This document shows positions 35,129-44,519 of a stretch of 64,000 bases of DNA, piece by piece. Location: positions 806,001-870,000 of the forward strand of contig NZ_CP080528.1 of assembly GCF_024746815.1 (NCBI RefSeq), given 5' to 3'. This DNA comes from Mesorhizobium sp. AR07. Lineage in GTDB: Bacteria; Pseudomonadota; Alphaproteobacteria; Rhizobiales; Rhizobiaceae. The notes under the pieces were generated by a model. That model was not told the DNA's origin and ran no database searches. It was given only the letters and a program-made list of their open reading frames with translations. A program made the position numbers and the translations under genes. Every line of letters starts with the position of its first letter. Position 1 is the first letter of the stretch.

Positions 35129-36446
35129 TCAGCGATTTGCGAGAAAGGCATCGAAGGCGGCAGCAACAGCGCGAATCACAAAGCGATGTTCCTGCCGCAC
35201 GCGGATGATACCATCTTCGATGTCGACGATCCCGTCCTTGACCAGCATCGCCAAGCGTTCGGCGGAATCGGGAAAACGGATCGGATCAAATTCGTGGGCG
35301 GCACAGATTGCCGGCACATCGGCCTCCAAATCGCACATCAGCCGCTCGATGATTGCGGCTCGCACGCGGTCTTCGTCGGTGAGACGATAGCCCTGTGACG
35401 TCGCCAGACGGCCAGCTGCGATATGACGGCTGTAGCAATCCCGTGTGACCTCGTTCTGGACGTAACCCTCGCCAACCCGCCCGATAGCGGACGCGCCGAA
35501 ACCGATCAGGGTTTTGCAGGTGTCAGCCGAGTAGCCCAGTGAGTTGCGCCGCAGGCGCCCGGTTTCCTGCGCCAGCGCGAGTTCGTCGTCGGGCAAGGCG
35601 AAATGGTCGAGCCCGATCTCTCGGTAGCCGGCGGCAACCAGCGTCTCGGCCACGGCTGCAGCCTGTTCGGCACGGGCAGCGCTGTCCGGCAGCGCTGTCT
35701 CCTCGATCAGGCGCTGATTCTTTATAGCGGATGGAATGTGCGCGTAGCCGAACACCGCAAGCCGGTTGGGGCGCATGGCGACCGCCGCCGTCGCGGTCTC
35801 GACGCAGGACCGCACCGTCTGATGCGGGAGACCGAAGATCAGGTCGAAGTTGATGCGGCTTACTCCATGCCGGCGCAGCATTTCGACGGCAGCCGCCGTC
35901 TGCGCCTCACTCTGGACCCGGTTGATCGCTTTATGAACAATGGGATCGAAGCTCTGCACGCCGAGGCTGGCGCGGTTCACGCCGGCTGCTGCTAAGGCTT
36001 CGGCCATCTCGGCCGTGAACGTGCGCGGATCGATCTCGACTGCAACGGCGGTCGTCTTCCTGAACGCGAAGCGGCGGCGTAGGCACTCCATGATGGCCAA
36101 GAACTCCGCTGGCCCGATGAGGGTTGGCGTTCCGCCGCCGAAATGGACGTCGCTCACGGGCAGCGGCTGCGGCGACCAAACGGATCTCGTCACGCACCAC
36201 CGCCAGATACTTGAGAATCGGAGCATCTTGGCGGGTGATGGTAGTAGGGAAGCCGCAATACCAGCACGTCGATCGGCAGAATGGAATGTGGAGATAGAGT
36301 GACACCGGATCGTCAGCCGGTAGGTCCCTGAGCCATTCCGCATAAGCCTCTGCACCGACCGCCGCGGAGAACTCCGGCACAGTCGGATAGATGGTGTACC
36401 AGGGCAGGCGGGCCTCGCGATATTTGGCCAGAAACGAAGTCTGCAA
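35129..36446 (-). pseudogene. hemN: hemN-like coproporphyrinogen oxidase, frameshifted
   Basis: An oxygen-independent coproporphyrinogen III oxidase-like radical-SAM protein in two frames. The first (35931-36446) holds the N-terminus with the cluster motif CRSTCWYCGF. The second (35129 to about 36160) holds DVHFGGGTPTLIGP through the C-terminus and otherwise looks full length. Compared with the partial second copy at 41353-41708, this copy lacks 11 bp near 36165, which explains the frame break. The start would be a TTG at 36446. Such genes support heme synthesis under low oxygen in nodules. This copy is probably inactive. Confidence 0.85.
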
Positions 36447-36508
36447 CAGTTACCGTCCCATGCTGATAACGGTCATCCTTACCGCTGCGCTCTCCTGTGT
36501 CTTTGCGC
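36439..36508 (+). repeat. 70-bp repeat, copy 1 (inverted relative to 41271-41340)
   Basis: About 64 of 70 bases match the reverse complement of 41271-41340, beginning GTCTGCAACAGTTACCGTCC. It lies at the hemN start. The second copy lies at the broken 3' edge of the partial hemN. Weaker similarity continues about 30 bp further. Confidence 0.8.
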
Positions 36509-36704
36509 TATGTCAGTCCGTTCCGCTTTTCGCTGCAATTTGCCTTTTGCCAGTGTTAATGCTCACGGGGCGATGCCACCGCCGATGAGTCTCCGTTGGG
36601 ATGGTATGAACACCTAGCGGGTTAGCTACGGCGCTATCGCTTCCCCCCGAGACCATCGCCCACACCGTTCGGCTCTACTTCCGCTCTCATTTTCAGCCGG
36701 GCGC

Positions 36705-38244
36705 CTAGTCTTACTGAGTCAGAAAGTCGCGGCTGCGGGGGGATTCGCGCTGGTCGGGGATTTGTTAGGGTGCTGCTTCGTGATCAGGGAAGCGCCCCGC
36801 CATGCCCGACTGGACAGCCGAGAGTGAAGCCGCATTCGACGCCTATGTCGATGCTTTGATCGGGGTGATCGGCCACGCCGACCGCGCTGAGCCGCTGAAG
36901 GATTATTGCCTGGGACTCCTGATGCCGATCGAGCGCAAGAGCGTGGAACCGTTGGCGGCTGTCACGGCGCCGTCGCGGGTAGCGGCCAAGCATCAGTCTC
37001 TGTTGCATTTCGTGGGACAGGCGCCGTGGTCGGACGCGGCCTTGCTAGCACGGGTTCGCGACTGGGTTCTTCCACGGATCGAGCAGCGTGGACCGATCCG
37101 GGCGTGGATCGTCGACGACACGGGCTTTCCCAAGAAGGGCAAGCACTCGGTGGGCGTAGCGCGCCAGTATTGCGGCCAGTTGGGCAAGCAGGACAACTGT
37201 CAGATTGCGGTTAGCCTATCGATCGCAAATGACGCAGCCTCGCTTCCGATCGCCTACGAATTGTATCTCCCGCACAGCTGGGCGGAGGATCCCGAACAAC
37301 GCAAGAAGGCCAAGATTCCGGCGGAGATCACGTTCCGGACCAAGCCGCAGATCGCGCTCGAGCAGATCAGGACGGCCATGGCCGAAGGCGTCGCGCCCGG
37401 CGTGGTTCTGGCCGACGCCGGATATGGCGCCGACGGCGGTTTCCGCGCGGGCCTGTCCGAGCTCGGTCTGACCTATGTTGTCGGCGTTCAGCCCACACTC
37501 AGCGTCTGGCGCCCAGGCGAGAGCCCGCTGCCGCCCAAGCCCTGGAGCGGAAGAGGCCGGCCGCCGTCTCGAGTCGGCCGAACCGACAATCACAAGCCGA
37601 TCTCGGCCAAGGCCCTGGCCGAGGAGTTCGACGCCGAGACTTGGCGCACGATCGCCTGGCGTGAAGGAACCAACACCGAGCTCAATTCCCGCTTCGCCGC
37701 CGTGCGCTTGCGGCCGGCATCCAGGGACTACAATCGGCCCGAGGCTCACGCCGAAGAGTGGCTCCTGATCGAGTGGCCTGAAGGCGAGGTCGAGCCGAGC
37801 AAGTATTGGCTCTCCACCTTGCCGGCCGACGCTACGATCACCCAGTTGGTCGATGCCGCCAAGCTGCGTTGGCGGATCGAGCGAGACTATCAGGAACTCA
37901 AGCAGGAGTTGGGACTGGGCCACTACGAAGGCCGAGGGTGGCGGGGCTTCCACCACCACGCCAGCCTCTGTATCGCCGCCTATGGCTTCCTGGTCTCTCT
38001 GAGGGAGACGATTCCCCCCTCAACTCCAACTCGCGCCCAAGGCCGCCAAACACCTGGTCTTCCCGACGGTCATCGACCCCGCGGATCCTCCGATCCGACC
38101 AGAGCGGCACGTCCCGACCTCGATCCCAACCCTCAGGCGACGCCTGACTGTGGCCCTGGCCAACCGTCTGCAACGATGTCCGTGCTGCATAAGGCCAATG
38201 GACAGTCCGCGTCACGTTCGCACTTTATGACGCAGTAGTACTAG
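36705..38244 (+). mobile_element. IS701-family insertion sequence
   Basis: The element (about 36709-38240) is bounded by CTAG on both sides (36705-36708 and 38241-38244), a plausible 4-bp target duplication. Imperfect inverted ends read TCTTACTGAGTCAGAAAGT at the left and TACTACTGCGTCATAAAGT (reverse complement) at the right. It contains a single transposase gene. Confidence 0.8.
36802..38238 (+). CDS. IS701-family transposase, C-terminus possibly frameshifted
   Basis: A DDE transposase of 478 residues. AWIVDDTGFPKKGKHSVGVA carries the first catalytic aspartate, ADAGYGAD the second, and RIERDYQELKQELGLGHYEGR the glutamate region. After about residue 400 (near 38018, a run of six C) the frame becomes proline/arginine-rich. 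The alternative frame reads LAPKAAKHLVFPTV and RRRLTVALANRLQRCPCC, which looks more like a protein, so a frameshift near the C-run is likely. All three catalytic residues precede it. It may still be partly active. Confidence 0.85.
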   Translation: MPDWTAESEAAFDAYVDALIGVIGHADRAEPLKDYCLGLLMPIERKSVEPLAAVTAPSRVAAKHQSLLHFVGQAPWSDAALLARVRDWVLPRIEQRGPIRAWIVDDTGFPKKGKHSVGVARQYCGQLGKQDNCQIAVSLSIANDAASLPIAYELYLPHSWAEDPEQRKKAKIPAEITFRTKPQIALEQIRTAMAEGVAPGVVLADAGYGADGGFRAGLSELGLTYVVGVQPTLSVWRPGESPLPPKPWSGRGRPPSRVGRTDNHKPISAKALAEEFDAETWRTIAWREGTNTELNSRFAAVRLRPASRDYNRPEAHAEEWLLIEWPEGEVEPSKYWLSTLPADATITQLVDAAKLRWRIERDYQELKQELGLGHYEGRGWRGFHHHASLCIAAYGFLVSLRETIPPSTPTRAQGRQTPGLPDGHRPRGSSDPTRAARPDLDPNPQATPDCGPGQPSATMSVLHKANGQSASRSHFMTQ

Positions 38245-38875
38245 ATGAAACGTTGGTGGAGCGCGGCATTGCCGAATCCTGACGAAGTACGAGACTTTGC
38301 TCGCCGGCTGCTGGTTGAGGCTTATAAAGACCGTCTGACATCTCGATGAGCTCGTGGTCGCGCGTTGATCAAGGACGGGAATGCGACGGGATTATCGAGG
38401 CCGCCGCAATGCCGAAACTGCCACGCACCTGCTTTCCTGATGCCGATAGCAGGACCGCGCCCGAGGCGCACGATGATCGATGCATCGGCAAAGCGCCAGG
38501 TGCTGCCGCAAGTCGAACATCGTTCTCACACGGTCTGAACAATCGCACCGAGAATTCGCATGCTGCTGCAAAAACCGAACGGGCCATCCCGGCCAGCGAT
38601 CCAGAGGCGGTTTACAACGGTTCACGTCGGTCTTCCCAGACCTGCGAAATCACCTTGTCCGGACTGGTTTCCACGCGATCATGGCCGGCTTCATACTGAT
38701 TAGGCGCGGCCCTCCGCCCCAATCGGCCCGGCCGTCCTTCGACAATCGCGTGCCCGACCTTGCTCGTGGATTGTGTCAGGGTCCGTTGGGGTCTCGTCTG
38801 ATCATCGAGCGGTTCCGCGCAATGATGTCTCCCGAGGTTCCAAGCCGAACAAATGCTGTCACCATTGAACGAAAC
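38245..38875. other. No gene supported between IS701 and the porin promoter
   Basis: Only short frames without recognisable features are present, including a 34-codon frame beginning at 38245. The region may contain decayed mobile DNA. Confidence 0.35.
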
Positions 38876-38891
38876 TGTCGCATATCGAACA
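38876..38891 (+). promoter_or_regulatory. Candidate NifA upstream activator site
   Basis: TGT-N10-ACA, the NifA-binding consensus, is found here 118 bp before the -24 element of the sigma-54-type promoter, a usual distance. Confidence 0.6.
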
Positions 38892-39009
38892 AACAAACCA
38901 GATTCCAAACATTTGCCCTTCGTGCTCAGCCTGACGCCCAAAAACAAGAAACGCGACGCGAATGAGACTGGCCAATTTGAGGGTCAGCCCGCAACTCACG
39001 TCTTCAGCG

Positions 39010-39025
39010 TGGCACGTGACTTGCA
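39010..39025 (+). promoter_or_regulatory. Sigma-54 (-24/-12) promoter upstream of the porin gene
   Basis: TGGCACGTGACTTGCA matches the RpoN consensus TGGCAC-N5-TTGC exactly. The next gene on this strand is the porin, whose ATG is about 255 bp downstream. Confidence 0.72.
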
Positions 39026-39280
39026 CAATCGACTCCGAAAGCGGTTGTGACGGTCTGCCGACAATAGCGGAGATGCCTATGGCCATGGCTCAGAAATGCG
39101 ATTCCACGGGCCAACTGACGATTTAGGCTGACGAGTAGCGTCGAGCGCAGGGCGCCGACCCAGATCAGTGTGACGGATAATGGCGGAGAAGCAGCGCTAT
39201 GCCATTCTCCTTCGAACAAGGGACTGGTGAAGGGCTCATTCTTGGTCGCCCGCCTTTTAATCTTTGAATGGAGATCAAGA

Positions 39281-40435
39281 ATGAATATCAATAGCCTTCT
39301 TGTCGGCTCCGCTGCGGCCCTGACCGCAATTTCCGGTGCGCGCGGCGCCGACGCCGAGCTGGGACCCGCTGAACACGTCAAGATCTGCGACGTCTACGGC
39401 GCTGGCTACTTCTACATTCCCGGCACCGAGACCTGCCTGCGCATTGGCGGCTATGTTCGTTATGACATCGGCGCCGGCGACCTCGGCTCGAATGACGGCG
39501 CAAGAATTTCAGCTGTGAGAACTGGCGAGGATCGGGGAACATGGTGGAACAACACGCGCTTGGCATTAAAAACCTGGACGGGCCAGGAGACCGAACTCGG
39601 CACTTTTAAGACCTATTCCGAAACCCTTTTCAACTTCGGCAACCGCAACTTTTATCCGGGTCCGGATAGTCCTCAGAACTATGCCGTCAACAGTGAGGTC
39701 ATGTTGACTTTCGCCTGGGTTCAGCTTGGTGGCCTGCGAGTTGGTAAGGACTGGTCGGCCTTCGACACCTTTATTGGCCACGCCGGCAACGTTCTCAATG
39801 GCAAGCTTGCTCCTTACGGCGACGCTGACACCAACGTAATTCAGTACTACTTCGACGCCAGCAATGGCCTTTCGACTTTAGTTTCACTCGAGAAAGGCTC
39901 GAGCGCAGTCGGTACTATCGACAGCTATGTTCCGCACGTCGTCGGCGGCATGAGGTATACGCAAGGCTGGGGCGCGATCACTGGCGTTGTCGCTTATGAT
40001 AGCAATTACGGGTCGGTGGCCAGCAAGGTCCGCCTTGACGTGAATGTCACCAGCGAACTTTCACTATTCGGAATGGTCGGCTACGGTTCCAACGGCAAGC
40101 TCAACGATGACTCCACAAACCTCATCGACGCCCACGGTCGTGGTTTCTACAAGCAGTGGGGGGGCAACTGGGCCTTCTGGGTCGGCGGCGCCTATTTGCT
40201 AAACGAGAAGACGTCGTTGAACCTGCGACTATCGGGCGATCAGTTCAAGAACTATGGTCTGGCTGCCAACGTCGCCTATACGGTCGTGCCAGGTTTTACA
40301 GCGACGGTCGAAGTCGACCATTATCACTACGGCAATTTCGGCGTCGGCATGGTCGACCCTTCCAACGTGAATTGGACTAACGCCGACAAAAAGAACAGCG
40401 TCGGCGGCATCGTCCGTTTCCAATACTCATTCTAA
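39281..40435 (+). CDS. Alphaproteobacterial outer-membrane porin
   Basis: A 384-residue porin of the rhizobial Omp/Porin_2 type. It has a signal peptide (MNINSLLVGSAAALTAISGARGADA, cleavage near residue 23), then VKICDVYGAGYFYIPGTETCLRIGGYVRYDIG, which is diagnostic of the family, amphipathic strands throughout, and a C-terminal FQYSF ending in phenylalanine as required for outer-membrane insertion. The ATG at 39281 is chosen because the signal peptide begins there. A sigma-54 promoter and NifA-type site upstream predict expression in nitrogen-fixing bacteroids or microaerobic cells, so it may be a symbiosis-specific porin. Confidence 0.92.
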   Translation: MNINSLLVGSAAALTAISGARGADAELGPAEHVKICDVYGAGYFYIPGTETCLRIGGYVRYDIGAGDLGSNDGARISAVRTGEDRGTWWNNTRLALKTWTGQETELGTFKTYSETLFNFGNRNFYPGPDSPQNYAVNSEVMLTFAWVQLGGLRVGKDWSAFDTFIGHAGNVLNGKLAPYGDADTNVIQYYFDASNGLSTLVSLEKGSSAVGTIDSYVPHVVGGMRYTQGWGAITGVVAYDSNYGSVASKVRLDVNVTSELSLFGMVGYGSNGKLNDDSTNLIDAHGRGFYKQWGGNWAFWVGGAYLLNEKTSLNLRLSGDQFKNYGLAANVAYTVVPGFTATVEVDHYHYGNFGVGMVDPSNVNWTNADKKNSVGGIVRFQYSF

Positions 40436-41270
40436 CGGACTGAAAAGCTGCATCTCGGTGTCCTATTGAGCGGACCTATTGCCGCGTCCGTGTGAGCGAA
40501 AGCGAGTGTTAGCAGGGTCATGAGGAGCTCGAAATTGCTGGATCTCAGCCGATAGTGCGACAGCTCAGTCCCAGGAATTCTAAAACCCCGTGTTGCTCTG
40601 GTTGCTTTACAGCACGATCTTGACGACCGGTGCTGTACTGATTCATTCAGAAGTTCCTGCTGCGCGCGATACTCAGGCGAGAATTTGCCCTTGCTGCTCA
40701 ACCGGAAGACGCGGTCGGCGTGGAGGCCCGTCCCGTTCGGGACGCCGCTGCGCAGCACAGCGCGCCGTAGGAGACAATCGGTTGGCCAGAGAAGCCGCTC
40801 GCGCATTCCAGCGCATCGCCCATAATCAGACGGTAACGACACAGCCGAGGTCCTGTTCGTGCCAGTGAACGATGCCAGTGCTACGGATCTTAGTCGCCGC
40901 GGCAGCCATAGCGCCAGGCGGCGCCCGCCTTGCTGCGAGCTCTGCTGCAGGCTTGTCATTGTATCCCCCGTTTGAGTCGCAATGATAAGCAACCGGCCTT
41001 TCCCGGTCGCTGCGGTCTACGAGCAGCAGCCATCTTGGGGAAGGTAATGAGGAAGGCGCCGTTCTATCATTGTCTCTCGTGCGAATGATTGACGACCAGG
41101 TTGTGGAGGTTCAGCAGGTCTGGCTGCCTGCTCTGCAATCGCCGAACCAGCGCCCGCGTGCCGGCCACCACAAAGAGGCCGCAATCACGAGCGTTCCGCC
41201 GCTGGGCCATGCGGGGCCACCCGCCTGATGGGCCGTCGAAACATACAGTTTCCGCGGCCAAAGCGGAACG
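40436..41270. other. No gene supported between porin and hemN remnant
   Basis: Several frames on both strands lack known features; the longest, on the minus strand (40432-40992), overlaps the porin stop and reads as low-complexity arginine/serine-rich sequence. I see no tRNA or promoter motif. Confidence 0.35.
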
Positions 41271-41340
41271 CGCAAAGACACAGGGGGGGCGCAGCGGCAA
41301 GGATGACAGTTATCAGCAGGGGACGGTAACTGTTGCAGAC
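41271..41340 (-). repeat. 70-bp repeat, copy 2
   Basis: This is the inverted partner of 36439-36508. It lies at the truncated 3' end of the partial hemN copy. Confidence 0.8.
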
Positions 41341-41352
41341 CTCACCACTACA

Positions 41353-41708
41353 TGGATAGCCAAGAACTCCGCTGGCCCGATGAGGGTCGGCGTTCCGCCG
41401 CCGAAATGGACGTCGCTCACGGGCAGCGGCTGCGGTGTTTGCTCCGAGGCCAAACGGGTCTCGTCACATACCACCGCCGCATCTTGGCGGGTGATGGTGG
41501 TAGGGAAGCCGCAATACCAGCACACCGATCGGCAGAACGGAATGTGGAGATAGAGCGACACTGAGCCGGCAGGTCCCTCAGCCATTGACCATGAGCCCTG
41601 GCATTGACCATGAGCCCTGGCACTGACCGCCGCGGAGAACTCCGGCACAGTCGAATAGATGGTGTACCAAGGCAGGCGGGCCTCTCGATATTTGGTCAGA
41701 ACGGTCAC
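41353..41708 (-). pseudogene. hemN: Partial second copy of hemN
   Basis: The first ~115 codons of the hemN-like gene are repeated here: KYREARLPWYTIYSTVPEFSAAV, then LYLHIPFCRSVCWYCGFP and SDVHFGGGTPTLIGPAEFLAI. The copy is truncated after EFLAI. It carries an insertion of tandem 18-bp repeats (ATTGACCATGAGCCCTGG, about 41583-41620) where the main copy encodes AEWLRDLPAD. It preserves the frame that the main copy has lost. Confidence 0.85.
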
Positions 41709-41950
41709 CGAGGTCGCCTTGAAACCACCCGGTTTCTCCGCGCTCAGATGGGGCGGCAGCCTGGTCAGTGATCGCCGCTCTCGACGCTCTGATGACCCGA
41801 GCGCAAGCTCCCGGCCGCGGCACGAGCATCAGCCTCTGGCCGCGGCGTTTCACCCTAGACGGGCTTGATCGGGCCCGCCCTTCGGTGCGAACACATCATG
41901 CCACCGGCAGGGCAGCGTGCGACTCGCCGCGCCTGGCTGAAATGCGAATG

Positions 41951-41998
41951 CATCCATTATGTGTATACCTACAATCCGAACATTCGATTGTTCAAGTC
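41951..41998 (+). promoter_or_regulatory. nod box 4, upstream of ttsI
   Basis: ATCCA-N5-TGTATA, then ATCCGAACATTCGATTGTTC at the same spacing as nod boxes 1-3. Some positions are degenerate, but the half-site order and distance fit. NodD/flavonoid control of ttsI through a nod box is established in other rhizobia. Confidence 0.7.
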
Positions 41999-42020
41999 AC
42001 TTCTCGAAAGCTAACCCTTC
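41995..42020 (+). promoter_or_regulatory. tts-box-like site abutting nod box 4
   Basis: GTCACTTCTCGAAAGCTAAC closely resembles the TtsI-binding tts box (GTCAGCTTNTCGAAAGCT) and the copy upstream of nolX. It begins within a few bases of the nod box end, about 310 bp before ttsI, and could mediate autoregulation. Confidence 0.55.
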
Positions 42021-42328
42021 GTAGCCACGGAATCATGGGGTTCTCGAGGGCGACCTCGGCCTAACGAATGCAGGGGCCGCACGTAGGTGGACGATGCGCA
42101 GAGAAATTGCAGGCGGAGTTGTGGCATTTTGGGTTGACCAAGCGGCATTTCGGCCCGTCAACTCGTCTTCACATGTTCCGTCCCCGCCTATTGCAGGAGT
42201 GCGGCTTGCACGCTCCTGCGATTACCCGTCGGAGAGAGGGTTACGAATACTGCGACGAGTTGCGCGACTTCTGCTGTCGCACCATCCCATAGCGGTCGGT
42301 CACCTGTCCTACCTTGATAGGAGATGAA

Positions 42329-43018
42329 ATGCGAACGCTGCTCGTTGACCATCATGCGGATCTTACGCGCGCCGTGCGAGTTGCGCTCGGCGATAGCGGT
42401 TTCGCCGTTGACGTCGTTGGTACACTGGAACAGGCGTCGAGTGCATTTTGTTGCGCGAGCTATGAAATTCTTCTGCTGGAATTGGTTCTGCCGGATGGCG
42501 ATGGTCTGGATTGGCTGAGGCAGCTAAGGAGCGACGGACATTCAGTTCCTGCCGTCGTGATGAGCAACATCGACCATCTTGAGCAGCGAATTGCGGTTTT
42601 CAATGGTGGCGCGGACGACTTTCTGGTCAAGCCGGTGTTTACTGACGAACTCATCGCCAGAATGCGAGCTGTTCTGCGCCGGTCGACACAGATGACCGAC
42701 CCGATCATCGTATTTGGCAATCTCCACTTCGATCCGATCGGCCGTCAGGTTTCCGTTGCTGGTCATCCGCTGATGGCCGCACGCCGTGAACTATGTATTC
42801 TAGAGCATCTGCTCAACCGTGCAGGCCGCATCGTGCCGCGTGCGCACTTGGAAGATCACCTCTATTCGTTCAACGATGAAGTATCTGCCAACGCGCTTGA
42901 AGTCGGAATCTATCGCTTGCGCGGACATCTCAATAGGTCAGGTGCAACGCCACGGATCAAGACCGTGCGTGGCATTGGTTACATTCTCGAATGTCCGACT
43001 AGCGCGACATCCGCATAG
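42329..43018 (+). CDS. ttsI: TtsI: activator of type III secretion genes
   Basis: An OmpR-type response regulator of 229 residues. The receiver domain is followed by a winged-helix domain ending VRGIGYILE. At the phosphorylation site the usual aspartate is Glu51 (LLLELVLPDGDG), a substitution known for TtsI and thought to make it independent of a kinase. It binds tts boxes to activate secretion and effector genes. The ATG at 42329 follows AGGAGATG. A nod box and a tts-like box lie upstream. The secretin gene begins immediately after the stop. Confidence 0.93.
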   Translation: MRTLLVDHHADLTRAVRVALGDSGFAVDVVGTLEQASSAFCCASYEILLLELVLPDGDGLDWLRQLRSDGHSVPAVVMSNIDHLEQRIAVFNGGADDFLVKPVFTDELIARMRAVLRRSTQMTDPIIVFGNLHFDPIGRQVSVAGHPLMAARRELCILEHLLNRAGRIVPRAHLEDHLYSFNDEVSANALEVGIYRLRGHLNRSGATPRIKTVRGIGYILECPTSATSA

Positions 43019-44509
43019 TTGGTCGAATTGAAAGAAAAGACTGCCTTGAAAATCATTCCAACTGGTCATGCGGGCACTGATCCGCGGCCGCCGCTCATCG
43101 TCGGCCCGAGACCTATTGTTTCGCGTTACTTGAGTCATGTCCTCTGCGCGCTCACTTTGTTTTCTCCTCTTCCCGCCGCTGCCCAGAACAAGCAGGTTCA
43201 AGCGGCACCCCGCGCCGCTTCCAACAGCATCAACGCCACGCTGAACCTTTCCTCTTCGCTCGGCAAGACAGTTCATTTGCCCGCGGCAGCCGCGACTATC
43301 TTTGTTGCCGACCCGGCGATCGCCGATTATCAGGCACCCTCAAGTACAACCATCTTCGTATTTGGAAAGAAATCCGGGCAAACGAGCCTATTCGCCCTGG
43401 ACGAAAACGGCGAGGCTCTCGCTGAGTTTCGTATCGTCGTCACGCAACCGATCGGGGAACTGCGCGCCATGTTGAGGGACCAGGTCGGCGACTATCCGAT
43501 CCGAGTCAGCTATACGCCGCGCGGTGCCATCTTAAGCGGTACAGCGCCCGATGCCGAGACCGTCGACACGGCGAAAAGAGTTACTGAGCAATTTCTCGGG
43601 GACGGTGCGCAGGTCGTCAATAACATCAAGGTCGCTGGATCCTTGCAGGTTAACCTCAGTGTCCGCGTAGCGGAGGTCTCCCGTAGCGCGATGAAGGCAC
43701 TCGGCATTAACCTGTCCGCCTTCGGTCAAGTCGGCAATTTCAAAGTGGGTTTATTAAGCGGCAAAGGTGCTGGCGCTGGTGCGGCGAATGGGGGCGGTAC
43801 AGCAGAAATCGGATTCGACAATGGTGCTGTGAACGTCGGCGCGGTTCTCGATGCGCTCGCCGAGGAGCACATCGCTTCCGTGTTGGCCGAGCCAAACCTC
43901 ACCGCTATGTCAGGTGAAACTGCCAGCTTCCTGGCCGGTGGCGAATTTCCCATCCCTGTCTTGCAGGAAAAGGGGCAAGTCTCGGTTGAATTCCGTCACT
44001 TCGGCGTCAGCCTAGAATTCGTGCCAACCGTTCTCAACAACGACCAAATCAATATTCGCGTAAAGCCGGAAGTCAGCGAACTATCGTCTCAAGGGGCTGT
44101 TCAAATCAACGGCATCTCCGTGCCGGCAATTTCCACCCGCCGCGCCGACACGGTCGTCGAACTCGCCAGCGGGCAGAGCTTCGCGATTGGTGGCCTCATC
44201 AGGCGGAGCGTCAACACTGATATCAGTGTTTTTCCTTGGCTGGGCGAGTTGCCGGTCCTTGGCGCCCTGTTTCGTTCGTCCTCATTTCAAAAGCAAGAGA
44301 CGGAACTGGTTATTCTGGTGACGCCTTACATCGTGAGGCCAGGATCGAACCCCAACCAGATGAGCGCACCGACGGACCGGATGGGGGCGCCTTTGGACCA
44401 GGGGGCCACTCTGACGAATTCGTTGGCAAGTCCGCCAGGAGACCAGCGCCCTAGTCCCCGCACTGGTGCGTCAGGCGCCAAGGGCGGCCTCGGCTTTATC
44501 ATTGAATAG
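43019..44509 (+). CDS. rhcC2: RhcC2: main part of the type III secretin
   Basis: The C-terminal secretin portion, which forms the outer-membrane ring with the separately encoded NolW (RhcC1). A signal-like segment (YLSHVLCALTLFSPLPAAAQ) precedes a pilus/secretin N-domain, a BON-like domain and the secretin homology domain (VLAEPNLTAMSGETASFLAGGEFPIPV and the ELPVLGALFRSSSFQ region). No ATG is available before the signal segment; the start is a TTG at 43019 or at 43046, where GAAAGAAAAG lies just upstream. Splitting of the secretin into two genes is usual in rhizobia. It follows ttsI directly. Confidence 0.9.
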   Translation: MVELKEKTALKIIPTGHAGTDPRPPLIVGPRPIVSRYLSHVLCALTLFSPLPAAAQNKQVQAAPRAASNSINATLNLSSSLGKTVHLPAAAATIFVADPAIADYQAPSSTTIFVFGKKSGQTSLFALDENGEALAEFRIVVTQPIGELRAMLRDQVGDYPIRVSYTPRGAILSGTAPDAETVDTAKRVTEQFLGDGAQVVNNIKVAGSLQVNLSVRVAEVSRSAMKALGINLSAFGQVGNFKVGLLSGKGAGAGAANGGGTAEIGFDNGAVNVGAVLDALAEEHIASVLAEPNLTAMSGETASFLAGGEFPIPVLQEKGQVSVEFRHFGVSLEFVPTVLNNDQINIRVKPEVSELSSQGAVQINGISVPAISTRRADTVVELASGQSFAIGGLIRRSVNTDISVFPWLGELPVLGALFRSSSFQKQETELVILVTPYIVRPGSNPNQMSAPTDRMGAPLDQGATLTNSLASPPGDQRPSPRTGASGAKGGLGFIIE

Positions 44510-44519
44510 CGGTCTACGA

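Noticed and set aside
38245..38349. 34-codon frame beginning at the right edge of the IS701 element
   Set aside because: Too short and without recognisable relatives; its ATG is created beside the insertion boundary.
39072..39125. 17-codon frame in the porin leader
   Set aside because: Low-information sequence; no ribosome-binding site and no regulatory logic such as control codons.
40432..40992. 186-codon minus-strand frame after the porin
   Set aside because: No domain; Arg/Ser-rich composition typical of an antisense GC-rich frame.
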